Shown here piece by piece: positions 43,861 to 56,375 of a stretch of DNA of 64,000 bases. The translations under genes were made by a program, and so were the position numbers. The notes under the pieces were generated by a model. The model did not search any database. It worked only from the letters and a program-made list of their open reading frames with translations, and was not told the origin of the DNA. The number at the start of each line of letters is the position of its first letter. The first letter of the stretch is position 1. This DNA is from Isoetes taiwanensis (lineage: Eukaryota; Streptophyta; Lycopodiopsida; Isoetales; Isoetaceae), in contig JAJEKV010000031.1 in NCBI GenBank assembly GCA_021234155.1, positions 1,047,614-1,111,613 on the forward strand, written 5' to 3'.

Positions 43861-45524
43861 CCAGTCAGAAATTTTCAAGTTCCGGATCATAGAGAGTTTC
43901 CAAATCATAAAAGTACTCTCAAGTTTTAGATGATACACGCCTGCTTTGCTTTTTTACACTGTTGAATCATTTCGTTGGTTTGTACTCTGTCATTGGACAA
44001 ATACTTGTTGAGTTTCAAGAAATATAAAGCTTGTTGGACGGATTAGACAGATGGGAGGTTGGAAATTTGCCACAATTTGATGGATTTATCCACATCAAAT
44101 CACTTGGTATTTGTTTCAAAACGGCATGCATTCAGAACAATTTTTCTCACGATTCACAAACTAGTTGGAAATAGTGCAGGTCCAAATCCATGGCAGATAC
44201 TAGACTCCCTGGGACAAGACTGTGCAAGCCTAGCTTATTCACAAGAAGTTATGATGAATGCTTTAGGGACTTTGCATCGCCTTCTTTTGCTAAAGATGAC
44301 ACTGGCTAATGGAATGTGGAAATTAATATGGCATCCTTTCCAGAAGGATCTATTGTCTTATTAGTTGTTCGCATAATGTTTTGCCTCTTCTGCCTCTTAA
44401 TGTGCATGAGTCAAAGCAGCATGGCAAAGTGTTTGCATTCAGATGCATGTAGTCCAGCTTCTCTCATTTCTAATGGACCTTGATTATGGAAATAAGATGC
44501 AGCATGACTTAGCCTTTTTAAGATCTGTAATCATGTCTATTTAAGAGCCATAATCCATGATTATGGTCTATTTTAAAATCTGTAATTCATGTCTAGTAGA
44601 TCATTATAAAATACAGAATAGTCCAGAACATGCCTGCCTTTAACACAAGCTGAATGCAGGTGCAAGACAGTTGGTAGTAAACGATTTTTCTTGTAACTTC
44701 AGCATTCATGTTGTTTGTAGAAAATCATTTTCCAGTAGTTTCAACAGTAAATGCAAGTAGAAGGTACACATTATTCAAGTTCAGCAATATTTCATCCTAG
44801 CATTGTACACAAGCTTTCTCCTGGTAATGGAATTATTGTGTGTTTGGGCAAAAATTAAATGTGCCCTTGAACATATTACTGAGCAGAAAAGACTCATATG
44901 AGCAATGAACATATATGAACTCTGGTTGTAATCTGTTTATAAATTTTAGTCAATAGTTAAAGGTATATTTGGCTACCGGCTTAAATATTAGCTGTAAATA
45001 ATTTAAGATATGGAATATCCAGAATGCACTAAAGGTTCTTTCTAAGCACAAGACATTTCAGTTTACATGCAATCCCAGTTTGGAATGCATTTGTGTTACC
45101 TATCAAATGTTTTCATGACTTTAATTAATGAAGGCATATAATACATGGTTTTACTATTGTAACGCATTTAGGAATTGTTTTTTTTTCCAAATATTATGAT
45201 TTAATGGTTGAACAAATGATTCAATGGTTAGACATTAGATAGTTTGTAGGTCAACTATGAGTTTAGCCAAATTGGTTGTGAAATAAAAAAATTGCGGTAA
45301 AGCCAACACAAACATTTTCAGGGACAAGGTGCAAGCATCTAATTTCTTCACATGAATTTGCCTTTAAAATGGAATATTTTTATTTTTGTTTTGCTCCGTA
45401 ACGTTAAGGCTTCCTAAAATGGTTGTTTTCATGAGCACTTTTGTAAATATTTTGACCTAAGATACTGAATGTGTCATTTTTAAGGGCATTTTAGAGTTTT
45501 GTAAATTTTAAGAAGGAATCTTTC
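43861..45524. other. AT-rich, no gene supported
   Basis: An open frame at 44059-44364 (101 codons) has no recognised domain, and the alternative frame reads equally well, so it is not called. Confidence 0.4.
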
Positions 45525-45551
45525 AAACGCACTTCTTAAATAAGTGCGTTT
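45525..45551. repeat. Perfect 10-bp-stem hairpin
   Basis: Arms AAACGCACTT and AAGTGCGTTT with a 7-base loop, preceded by AAGGAATCTTTC. It shares flank and outer stem with the hairpin at 4890-4917, while the inner stem differs on both arms. Confidence 0.7.
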
Positions 45552-45562
45552 CAATTTAAACA

Positions 45563-46286
45563 TTGTTTTCTGGGACAGTGCGGATCCGCCAAAGAGGCCA
45601 GATAGGATTTCTGGTGAAATGGAAACATAGACCTGTCTCAGAGGCGACCTGGGAGAGTCATCGTTTTATGACTCAGTATCCGGATGTTATGGATCAATGG
45701 TCTGGAGCCGATTCTTGGGGACAAGAATCCCTGAGGGGGGGAGTAATGTTATGCCCGAATGTTTCACAGACCATAGTTGTATAATATGCATGCATGTGTG
45801 TCATGGGCTAACAATAATGATTTAATGCAGTGGCATTGAAATCATGGGTCGCATGTTTCCCTAGTCTAAGGGTAAGGTGCACCTTGATAGGCAACGTATT
45901 TTAATGGGCTAAGGGGGAAAGTTTTTGGTTATATAGCCATTGCAAAATGTGTGAGCACCCTGAATAGCGGGGCAACACACCTTCGTGGTCTTGCCACTGC
46001 GTATCAGGCGAGAAGGAGCCACCAATTTGAACTAGCCCAGGCCGGATCATCTTCCAGCAGTCTTATTTGATCAATAGGAGGCTACCACGTGGCCTTGCCA
46101 CGTTGGCATGAGCCAAACAGAATAAGGCGGCGACCTGTTACAGGGAGCCAAATTTGTTATAGAGGAAGAGAAGCAAGAAAGGCCGATGTTGGAGTAGAGA
46201 TTGCAGAGCCGGAGCAAGGCTTCCAAGAAATACTCGTCGGGTTGGGGATTTCGACTGTGTTAGGAGTGGTTACAGCTCTCACAACA
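45563..46286 (+). mobile_element. Gypsy chromovirus 3' end: chromodomain, PPT, LTR
   Basis: 45563-45745 encodes a chromodomain segment (GFLVKWKHRPVSEATWES), the usual integrase C-terminus of chromoviruses. A purine tract (GAGGGGGGGAGTAA) ends at 45746 and the LTR follows, from TGTTATGCCCG (45747) to CTCACAACA (46286), 540 bp with near-matching 7-bp inverted ends and a TATATAG motif near 45932. Everything upstream of the chromodomain is missing. Confidence 0.8.
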
Positions 46287-47489
46287 TAGGTAATTGGTAA
46301 GTACTAAGATAGATAGATGTGGCTGATGCCATAGTGGCCCTATCTTCTACAACAGAGAGGAGGCCAAGGAATTCTTCTCAATATCGATTAATCTTCACTT
46401 GGCAGTATTGGACTGCCCCAGAAATCCCTCCTGGTGAACTCTTGGAACCAGCTTAGTACTCCTGTTGTGTAGCACACCGAGATGCCTTCGCTTGAGTTGG
46501 TTATTGGCATGGTGATGGAATCTGCTATTCCAAATAACAAGTCAACTAACAAAACCTTATAAATCTTAAACCTCTCTCCCCTGTGCTCTCGTAGTAGAAC
46601 CTAACGATATGTTATGAGCTATCGGCCTTTATCCTTCTACTGTTCTCTGTTATGTATAGAGACGAGCATAAGCTTGTTTCATGAACTCCAGTATTATGGT
46701 GAGACGAGTATATGATCTTGGTATGGGACAAGTTCATGTTTTTGTCAACATACCAGAGGTACTTGGAAATTCTATGGAGTTGTGCTCCATTATGGAAGTA
46801 TCTTGTGATACTGGGGTAAGCACGGTGAGTGCTTACCCAAGGGAGTTTTATATGGGCATGTCTGTAGATGAGCGAGGCTTATCTTGATAGGAACTTTGGG
46901 TGCTAGTGAGATGAAATCTATCACTGGTATGCGACGGTGATGGACGTAGTCAACAGTTTAGTGTTCTGGGTTCTTATGATGCTTGCAGTTTCTCCCTTAC
47001 TTTGGATCCACTAGCGCGGGGGTTCTAGACGACGTACTGTCTAGATATGGCAGGGTGTGTCTGCTTGGCCGATGCTATGGTGCGTGTGGTGGATTCCATA
47101 TGCGTACTTTTGCAAAATCAATACCATTGCTTCATGTTGACACTACTGGATAACTCTTATGTATGTTACTAACACGTGGAAGCTTCTTTTTGATAGCTGG
47201 CAGAGCATACATGTGTATATATAGTTATCTGTGTTGTCATCTTGTCATCTGTATACGTGGCTTTCATGTATATCGCCTCGTGGGAGGCAGTACTTGTTCT
47301 GTGTACTCTGATGGCTTGATACGAATACAAATCAAAATTTTTGGTACTAAAATTTTGGTTCCTAATACAAAGGGGCCAAATTTTTCTTTTAAGTTAACAA
47401 AAACAATTACATCCAACACTTCTAAATTAAAATCCCCCTGAAACTCTCATTGGTTTAGGTGCATATTCACACGGGCATGATGTAGGGCA
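46287..47489. other. Intergenic, no gene seen
   Basis: Short open frames only (such as 46681-46887), with no recognised domain. Confidence 0.4.
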
Positions 47490-48060
47490 GCAAGTCGAGT
47501 CTTTCCTGCATGCATGTAAATCATTCATTGATCTCTGCATTCAGAAAAGCAGTATCTACATTAATTTCTAACTCCCCAATTTTATAACCACCTAACCTTC
47601 TGTCACAAGCTTGCCCTACTACTAGTTCAAATTAAGAAAGGTGTTTCTCAATTGTGGTGTCTTATAAAAGCACGCAACATGTACCTTTTCTCATTTCTAT
47701 CATTTTTCTGGTTCTGGAGTAGTTTATACCCATAATGTGACATATGTTTAATATGCTTATATAGATTATGGTATCTATATATGTTTTCCACCAATTCGAA
47801 TTATCCTTAATTTGGCCAAAGAATATTGTATAGAGTATCATTGTTAGAAAACTTTTAAGCCTACCAGGAAAACTCCTATTGATCCTTATATAGTCAGATA
47901 TTTTAAGTATCCAACCAAAAATCTGTACAGTTCTTGTAGAAAAAATGCAACTAAAATTTTCTACCATATGCAAAAAAAAATTTAGTTTCTCAGAGTTCGC
48001 CCAACATTGTATCAAACCTCCAATTTTGGAATCTACTTACGTTCAAATCTAAATAAAACT
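47490..48060 (-). mobile_element. Copia retrotransposon relic
   Basis: Minus strand: the integrase-to-RT order of copia is kept. The 48015-47662 stretch has integrase-like NRSFPGR and NNWWKTYI-like pieces, and near 47540 the frame reads VDTAFLNAEINE, the copia RT motif (usually VKTAFLNGxLxE). Too broken to delimit. Confidence 0.5.
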
Positions 48061-48388
48061 CATTGGTATTAAGAACACTACACATACAAAGCATATGTGC
48101 TCTCCTCTATGATGCACATCATAAATATAATTTACTTTTATTGATCAAACCTAAGATCATGCCATTGAATTCAAACAAAACTAGGCATCATGCTAATATG
48201 TGTCAGTGCACTTTTCAGGTCAAAGTCTTTCTTTTGATTATATCAAGAACCACAGAGCTTGTTACCAGCAGAATGATTTCTATACCAATTCTTCATAAAC
48301 TCCATAAAATATATAATTTTACATCAAATTATCTCTATATCTATCAACTCTATAAGAGATAGGGGCCTATATAGTGTTAACTTTATTG

Positions 48389-48580
48389 TTAGTACCTCAC
48401 TTGAGGGGGGGTGATGCAAAAGCATGAATTGCATCCTCGGAAAACACAAAGGCATTCAGTTGGGTCTTCACAGAAGTAGTTATTGCAAGGGCTTGCACAA
48501 TCATTTGTAGCAACATCGGAATTGGTAACATTCAACAAAAGAAACAAACTTAGAAGCATTACTTGTAAGTATTTTGCCAT
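48389..48580 (-). CDS. Small secreted cysteine-rich peptide
   Basis: 63 residues, intact. The N-terminus MAKYLQVMLLSLFLLLNVTN is a typical cleavable signal peptide. The mature part has eight cysteines spaced C-X3-C-X4-C-X5-C-X-C-X4-C-X2-C-X, ending in a C, which suggests a disulfide-knotted extracellular peptide. The spacing does not clearly match plant defensins, snakins or LTPs that I know. It could be a defence or signalling peptide; the role is not inferable. A TATATAAAG box lies 32-40 bp upstream of the ATG, which would leave almost no 5' UTR, so the true promoter may differ. No intron or frameshift is seen. Confidence 0.6.
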   Translation of the reverse strand: MAKYLQVMLLSLFLLLNVTNSDVATNDCASPCNNYFCEDPTECLCVFRGCNSCFCITPPQVRY

Positions 48581-48611
48581 GAACGATGTATGTCATACTT
48601 TACTTTACCAT

Positions 48612-48620
48612 CTTTATATA
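48612..48620 (-). promoter_or_regulatory. Possible TATA box of the cysteine-rich peptide gene
   Basis: TATATAAAG on the minus strand, ending 31 bp before the ATG (48580). Confidence 0.4.
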
Positions 48621-49261
48621 TGTGTAGAACAATATCACATCCTTTACATGGATCATAATTGCATCCTATATGTAAGTTTGAGATGGAGCCTTTTGGAGAA
48701 TAATGTGTAATTTAAGAAACTTCGCCTTCATCTTTACATGGATAGTGTTGCTTGAATTCAAAGACTACCCTCTTGCATTACTAAAATATATATTTACCTG
48801 AATTTTGGTTATCTATCCCTAGTATCTATGTTTTTTGTTGTTATATGTTTTAAGGGTATATCCTTAAAATGCAATATGTGGTTTTAATGCTAGAAATCGT
48901 TTGGCTGTCATGAAGGAAATTTTCACTTTAAGGATATTATGATATCGTAAATCTCCAAATGCTTACATTCAGATACTTATTTTGTAGATGACCTTTTTTT
49001 TTCCTTTTTTTTTTTGAAAAAAAAGCATTTTCTGTAGCTTATATCCTGGATGAATAAGATTAAAACTGAATTTGGGGTTTTAACATTAATAATCAATCAA
49101 GTAACAACTCAGGCGAGTCAAAATATAGTGCTTGAAAAGGAAGACATGGCATGAAAAAATAATGAAATATAATTAATAAATTTATGCACTAGGCCACAGA
49201 TCTTGCATACTATCTTAAGATTCAAATGAATAAAGCAGTACATGGCATGCAAGATAGAATT
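48621..49261. other. AT-rich intergenic
   Basis: No feature seen except homopolymers near 49000. Confidence 0.4.
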
Positions 49262-49435
49262 ATCAAGTGGACCACTTGGATGAAAAGATGCTTGGTTGAA
49301 AAAGATAAGGATCTGCTTTTGCATAATGACGTATTAATTCTTGTATCTATCAAGTGGACCACTTGGATGAAAGGATGCTTGGTTGAAAAAGATAAGGATC
49401 TGCTTTTGCATAATGACGTATTAATTCTTGTATCT
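49262..49435. repeat. Perfect-looking 87-bp tandem duplication
   Basis: Two copies starting ATCAAGTGGACCACTTGGAT at 49262 and 49349, with a single difference (AAAAGATG versus AAAGGATG). The second copy runs straight into the LTR beginning at 49436. Confidence 0.85.
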
Positions 49436-49812
49436 GTAATGACCATACGGGTATTTGTATCATACGAGCATTATACTCGTATATGGTCGTCACACAAATG
49501 CAAAAAGTTGGTTGCACAAAGCAGGGTTTGAACTTGCAACCTTCTAGTTAGAAGTCAAGCACCTTTGCCAAGTGCACTACCAATACTTATTGAAGACATT
49601 GCCTCACATCTTTTTCATATGCAGGGCTGTTCCCAAGAGGTTCTAGAACATTCTAGAACCTACATGCACGCACGACACTTGGCGTGATCTCATCCGTTGG
49701 AGTGGCACGATCCTAACTATTGGTCTAGATATATAAGCAGGCACCTCTTTCTTGTCAAACCAGTCTTGGGTCTTCTAGGCATCTGTCTCGTGTTCCTGCT
49801 TGTGTTCGGTCC
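49436..49812 (+). mobile_element. Partial gypsy LTR, plus orientation
   Basis: Begins TGTAATGACCATACGGG and carries the GTATCATACGAGCATTATAC hairpin and TATATAAG near 49733. It corresponds to the LTR at 59633. It ends where the inverted LTR starts at 49813. Confidence 0.75.
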
Positions 49813-52800
49813 TGTCATGAACCTACTCGAAAACAAGGAAAATACGTGGAAAATATGCAAGAAATACGGAAGAAATACGCCAAGATCGGCAAAAGAATCA
49901 TATATGAACAGAATCAAGAATACAATAGCCCAAGGCAAGCGTGAATACGAGATGTATGCCTAGAAGGCTCAAGACCGGCGTTGAACCGAATGGTTTGACA
50001 AGAAGGAGGTGCCTCCTTATATATCTAGACCAACGGTCCGATCGCCACACTCAATGGATGAGATCGCGCCAAGTGTCGCAAGATGCATTTAGGTTCTAGA
50101 ACATTCTAGAACTTCCGAGATAGTCCCACATATGAGAAAGACGTGAAGGAATGTCTTCAACAAATATTGGTAGCGACTTGGCAAGGGGTGTGTGACTCGC
50201 GAACCGGAAGGTTGCGAGTTCAAACCCTGCTTTGTGCAACTACTCTTTGCATCCGCGGTGACGACCATCTTTTGTACATAGGAGTATAATGTTCGTGATG
50301 ATACGAATATCCGTGATGGTCGCCACACCATCCCTCCTATGATGGCGAATTTTGAGTCCTAAGCCGGGCTGAGTACTCGTGCTTGGCTTATGCGGTAATG
50401 CCGGGTGAAACTCCGCAATTTTGTCGGTGCATTAGTCGATTCTCGGCCGTGCTCCCGGGTTCTATCACTTGGCGAAGTAACCTTCCCAATCGACAAAGTA
50501 ATACAATCGTCGACGAAGAAACTTGGAGTCCGAATCTCTCGAACCTCGAACTCCCCATGATCATCAATCTCGACCGGTGATAGAGGTGGAGGTACTCGAC
50601 CGAAATGGATTCGCCATATAGGGTTCTAACAAAGACACATGAAACATCGGGTGAAGCCGGACCGACGGCGAAGCTCCGGGCGGAAAGCAAGATCACCAAC
50701 TCGCTTCAATGATCCGGATAGGGACCCTAAAAGCGGCCCGTAGTCGAGCTTGTTACAAGGGCGTAGCCGTTTGCAAATCCCACGCGAAGAGCCAAACAAG
50801 ATCACCAACCGCAAAATGAGGAGCCGCCCCGACGATGCTGATTTGCATGATGACGATAACGCGCTTGGGCTGGCCTAAGATGGCGCCAAGATCCCGCCTC
50901 CGCACTGGGATTGGACCGAGTCATATCGAGGGAGCAATCAAAGACCACCGGGGTGCATGCCAAAATTAATAAAGAACGAAGTCTGGCCTGTGGAGGCATG
51001 GGCGAAATTATTATAAACAAATTACGCGAAGGTAGCCAATCAACCCGGTCATCCCGGCGATAATTGATGAAGCATCGCAAATATCGCCAAGGGTTTGATT
51101 AGTGCGCCCACCACTGTCCATTGGTCTCTGGATGATGTCCGAAGAGAGCGAACGCTCCACATGCAAGAGTTGCAATAGACGCTTCCAAAAACCGCAAATG
51201 ATTGCGAGGGCATGATCAACGACAATGTTATCTCGGTAAGCCATGGAGTCGAACCACCTCTCGAAGCAAGAGAACCGATGTGGCTTCACTAGAGATAGAA
51301 GTGTCTGCCATCTTGGAAAACGGGTCAACAACAACAAGGATGGCGCCATGGCCCCGAGGATGGAAGCTTCGACAATAAAATCCACTCAAATACTCTTCCA
51401 AGAACTAGCCGAACTCGCAAAGGCTGAAGCAGGCCATGAGGAAGATGCCTTGGAACCTTGGCTCGACAACAACAGGATGTCACAGATCGAATAAAAGTTT
51501 CGACAGAGAGCGAAAGACACGCCACCAATACTCTCGACTAATAAGTTCAAGAGTCTTGGCTACTCCAAAGTGTCCTACCGAGGAGGTGAATCATGGCAAG
51601 CCCGAAGAACCCGAAGCCTAGAAGCACCATTTGGCACATATAGAAGCCCATCACGGAGTAGGAGTCCATCTCGAACCTCAAAGCGATCATAGTCCGATCC
51701 CATCTGGCGAGAAGATGATGCAGCCAATGTGTGAGAATACATCTTGAGCCAATGGATCGGAGGGCGTAGATGCTCGAATGCACTCCAACAAGGTCAGATC
51801 ATGAGGCCTCTCGAACAAAGTGAGAGCCATAAGCTAGAACCGATCAGGCCCTAAAATAACCTCGTGATTGCTTTGATCATATGCGGGATCACCTAGTTTG
51901 GGCTCAAGATAGGAGCGTCGAGACAAGGCATCGGGGCTTTCCCTTGGAGGGATCCGGACGGTACTTGATCCGCAAATCAATCCGGGATAATACTTGAGTA
52001 TGCCACCGGCCCGGTGACGGTTGAGCACTTTCGGCGGTAATCAAATATTCGAGATTTCGATGATCCGTGTGACCTTATAAGGAGATCCCTCCCGGAAGCG
52101 TCTTCACTCCTCGAAAGAATCCACTATCGCCAACAACTCCTTGTCATAAATGGGATAGTTGATTTCAAACCTGAAACTTTCGTGAATGATAGGCGATTGG
52201 ATGCAATTCATGGTCATCCCCTCCCGTGACGGAGGATCCCACCAAGCGCCAAAATCGAAGCATCCGCTTCAACAACATATGGGCAAAGGATCTGCATGAG
52301 CAAGAACTAGCGTCGTGGTGCATGCATGCTTGAGTAACAAAAAGCGGTTCTGCTTCCACAGTCCATTCAATGGCACGCCCTTGACAAAGAGGTGTGTCAA
52401 AGGAAGAGCAATCTCCAGAATAATCCCGGATGAAACGCCGATAGAAATTGGCAAACCCGAGGAAACACCAACATCTCGAACGGATGAAGGTGTTTGCCAC
52501 CCGAAACGGTTAACCTTTTCGAGGTCCATAGAGACTCCATGTGGAGTGATGCGATAGCCAAGGAATTCCACATTATCTTGCTCGAATCGACACTTCTCAA
52601 GTTTGGCATATAACCCATGCTCACGGCTTCAAGGACACATTAACATGCCTCTCATGTTCGGCCGAGAGTCTTAGAGTAAACAAGAATATCATCCAAATAG
52701 ATGATAACAAAAGTGTCTAAGAACTCTCGAAAACATCATTGGCCATATGCTTGAAAATCTTCACGGGCATTAGTAAGTCCAAAGGCATAACTGCGTGTAC

Positions 52801-53520
52801 TCGAAATGGCCATCTGGTCTACTTAAAAGTCATTTTCCACTCATCACTCTCCGGATCCAATAAGATTGTAGGCACCCCAAGATCAATCTTAAGTAAAATA
52901 ATGCGCACCTTGAAGTCGCTTGCAACAACTCGGGATCGGAGGAAGAGGATACCGATTCGATGCCGTGATTTTGTTGAGGCCGCTGATAATCAACGACCAG
53001 CCAGTAGCGAATCATCCTTCTTTTGACAAAGAAGATAGGCTCCCAAATAGGGGACCGAGAATGTCGAATGAAGCCCGGTGGCTAGATTCTCCTCAATATA
53101 ATCCCAAAAACCTTCAACTCAGCAGGAGATAGACCATATATCGGACCATATGGCGGCGTCGTCCCCGGCTGCAAATCAATAGGACAATCATATGGACGAT
53201 GCTCTAGGAGTTTACTGGCCTTGACTTTGTCAAACACATCAAGGAAATCGCCATATTTATCTGGGAGAATTGGAGCAGGCTTCGATGGTGCCGAGCTAGC
53301 CGACGGGTGAAGCTGAATTGCAAATACTGAACTTGGATCTTGCCTTCTAGATTTATCGAACTCGCGAAGAGAAATCTTCGAGATACGAAACTGAGGGCAT
53401 GAAGAAGCCTCTACAAGAGCAGGAGTAGGAACATGAGCAGGATCAGGAACGTGAGCAGGAGCAATGGGAACATGAGCATGAACTAGATCAAGAACTGGAG
53501 CGTAAAACAAAGGACCGGAT
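49813..53520 (-). mobile_element. Gypsy chromovirus, minus strand, decayed
   Basis: The 3' LTR is 49813-50330, read inverted (ends TGTCATGAACC and GGTCGCCACACC). Upstream on the minus strand, in order: a chromodomain-like remnant (50388-50700), integrase pieces (50802-51385, including PHRFSCFERWFDSMAYRDNI), RNase H (52165-52571, including LPLTH and ELHPIAYHSRKFQ), and the start of RT (53082-53510, [20 protein letters not shown]). Domain order and sequence match the plus-strand copy at 54.1-62.8 kb. The frame is broken repeatedly, and many stretches look rich in CG-to-TG/CA-like changes or small deletions. No 5' LTR in this orientation. Confidence 0.8.
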
Positions 53521-53582
53521 CAAGAGCTAGAGCAGAATGGGGGACCCGCAAGAACTGGAGCAGGAACTGAGACTGGAGCTTT

Positions 53583-54120
53583 CACTGCAGAACTCGAAGC
53601 ATGCTTTGGAGACACCGATCGTCAGCGCACAGCAGTTACAAAACTTTGCAACTTAAGGCAAGGTTCTCGCCCAGCTTCAGTATATGCATCAGAATTTCGT
53701 CAAATTGCAGTAGATACTGCCTGGGATGATATTGCACTTCGAGATTGTTTCCGAAGGGGGTTACGAGAGGATGTCAATCAAAGATATGTTGTTGTCTATG
53801 GAGGATCCCCAGAGTTTGGAAGAAGCCATCAAATTTGCAGTTCAATGTGATAATCGGCTCTTCGAACGTAGGCAAGAGAGACGTAGTCAAGTCTTTCCAA
53901 TTACACAAGCGCCTATAGCTACGCCTTCCCTGGCCACATCTGTAGAATCTAGCAGATCTAGACCTGAGCCTATGCAGATTGATCGGGCAGTTCGAGGACC
54001 CTTATCTGCCGCCGAGAAGCAGCGTCGGAGAGAGGCTAATCTTTGCCTCTACTGTGGAGGAGCTTGCCATATCACTCGTGGATCCACGTATTTTCCTCGT
54101 TTTCGAGTAGGTTCATGACA
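53583..54120 (+). mobile_element. Gypsy gag fragment and LTR end
   Basis: Encodes the C-terminal half of gag: LRDCFRRG-like, then EEAIKFAVQCDNRLFERRQE, then a zinc knuckle NLCLYCGGACHITRG lacking its last Cys. Then it switches abruptly to the 3' end of the LTR (54082-54120, ending GGTTCATGACA). It is fused head-on to the minus-strand element at about 53520-53583. Confidence 0.75.
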
Positions 54121-54579
54121 GTTTGAACCGGAATGGTTTGACAAGAAGGAGGTGTCTCCTTATATATCTAGACCAACGGTCAGGATCGCGCCACTCCAAT
54201 GGATGAGATCGCGCCAAGTGTCGCGCATGCATTTAGGTTCTAGAACATTCTAGAACCTTCTGGAGATAGTCCCACATATGAGGAAGACGTGAAGGAATGT
54301 CTTTAACAAATATTGGTAGCACACTTGGCAAGGATGTGTGACTCGCAACTGGAAGATTGCGAGTTCAAATCCTGTCTTGTGCAACTACCCTTTTGCATCC
54401 GTGTGACGACCATCTTTTGTACATAGGAGTATAATGTTCGTATGATACGAATATCCGTATGGTCGTCACAGGGCCATTGTACTCTTGATTCCTGTTCATA
54501 TATCAGATTCTTTGTAGATCTTGGGTATTTCTTCCGTATTTTTTGCGTATTTTTCTTGTTCCCGCGTAGGTTCATGACA
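54121..54579. mobile_element. Rearranged gypsy LTR (U3 inverted, U5 forward)
   Basis: 54121-54470 is the LTR U3 in minus orientation (ends ATGGTCGTCACA). 54471-54579 is the U5 end in plus orientation (ends TTCATGACA). Contains a tRNA-like segment at about 54309-54385. Confidence 0.65.
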
Positions 54580-54659
54580 GTCTGAACCGGAATACCTTAC
54601 CGGTTCTTGCCTGCTCTGATCCTAAGGATTTCTTTATCCAGATTGGGCGTTCTTGTCTC

Positions 54660-55530
54660 TATGGAGGAGGTTTCATCCTTATTACAGCAGGTCCAGCAAC
54701 TGGTTCAAGTATGCCAACAGTTGTAGTTAGATAACAAGGAGCTTTGGGAACGGGTAGCTTCTCATGAGTCAGCCTCTAGCTCCGGGAGGAGGTCATCGGA
54801 GCCTAAGATTAGCCTGCCAAAAACATTGATGGCACTAGATCCAAGCTCTGAGGTTTTTTGAATCAGATTCGACTTGTTATTCGGCTCCACCCTCACAAGT
54901 ATCCTATAGATCAGGAACAGGTTGAACTAGTTGGCTCTCTTCTTTCTAGGTCAGCCTTGAGTTGGTTCGCCCTCCTCCTGGAGAAAGGGGATCCCGAGTT
55001 GCAAAATTTTGCTTCATTTACGACTGAACTTGAGGCGTGTTTTGGAGACACTGATCGGCAACGCACAACAGTAACCAAGCATGGCAACCTCAGGCAAGGT
55101 TCTTGTCTGGCTTTAGTTTATGCTTCTGAGTTTCGACAGTTTGCCATAGACACAGCCTCGGAAGATGCCGCTCTTCGGGACTGTTTTCGAAGAGGGTTCC
55201 GCGAGGATATAAAGGATATATTGCTGATTATGGAGGATTCTAGAATCTTGGATGAAACTATAAAGTTTGCGGTTCGTTGTGATAACCGTCTTTTTGAGCA
55301 TACGCAAGAAAGATGAAATCAGCATGTTTCTTTACTTACGCAAGCTCTAGTGATCACAACAGTTTTTGCACTGCCCACATCCCCGAAATCAGTTGGGTCA
55401 GCGCCTATACAAATCGATAGGGCCCTTGTCTGCAGCTGAGAAGCAACACCGAAGAGAGGCTAATCTCTGCCTCTATTGTGGAGGGGTTGGCCATATTGCT
55501 TGTGGATGTCCTGTTAAGCGATCAAACCGT
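54660..55530 (+). pseudogene. gag of the plus-strand gypsy element
   Basis: Starts MEEVSSLLQQVQQLVQVCQQ and has early stops. The 54858-55316 frame is a typical Ty3/gypsy gag (ALSWFALLLEKGDPELQNF, FTTELEACFGDTDRQ). The zinc knuckle is at about 55470-55515, CLYCGGVGHIACGC, CX2CX4HX4C and intact. Encodes the capsid/nucleocapsid that packages element RNA. Stops at 55315 and others make it non-functional. Confidence 0.8.
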
Positions 55531-56375
55531 TCGAGTCCCGTCCGAGTAGTAGGAGTTTCCGGACGGCTGCCTGACATTCCTCCAACTCCTCCTACATATG
55601 ACGAAGGTTTTATTCCCTCGGACAAGGCCAGTAAAGAATTTTTTATCTTTATTTCAGTGGAGTTAGAGGTTGGGAGGATAGAGGCGCTGGCGCAACTTGA
55701 TTAATGGTGCAAACGCCTGCTTCATGGATAGTATGTTTGCTAAGCATGCCATTTCTAGAAGCAGGGTCGAGCATCCTAGCTCTGTTAATGTGATTGCTGA
55801 GCGTGAGGTCTCTTCAGGTGCAACCACAAAATGTACTACACCTCTTCACGTCTTGTTCGAGGGAGCTTCTTGTAGCATTTCTTTCAATCTCATCACTAGC
55901 CACACGCACCAGTAGTCTTGGGTCTACCATGGCTCGAGCTACATAACCCATAGATTGATCGGCGTACTAGATCTTTTCGGTTTGCTGGTGCCAGCTCTAG
56001 TTCCAGTTCATCTGCAGTTCAGGCCTCTGCCCCAATATCTACTGCAGTTCATACAATATCGTGGGCTCCTGATTCTATCCTTGCTATTCTGCTCCACTTC
56101 CTAATTTGGCTCTCGTCTCTGCTCCAGTTCATATCCCAGATTCTAGCCATGTTCTAGATGATGTCCTAGCTCCAGATCTTATTCCAGTTCCTTGCTCCAG
56201 TTCCTACTTCTCGCTCCCTGTTCCTGCTCTCGCTCCTGCTTCTGTAAAGGCTTCTTCATGCCCTCAGCTCCATATCTCGAAGATGTCTCTTCACAAGTTT
56301 ATCAGATCTGGTAGGCAAGATTCCAGTTCAACATTTGCAATCTAAATTCATCCTTCGACTAGCTCTGCCTCAGAA

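Noticed and set aside
44059-44364. 101-codon open frame as a gene of a third palindrome element
   Set aside because: No ParB-like GNHS motif or other domain. Two frames are equally plausible over its second half.
45747-46286. Solo LTR without internal sequence
   Set aside because: Chromodomain coding sequence and a polypurine tract directly precede it, so it is the 3' LTR of a truncated element.
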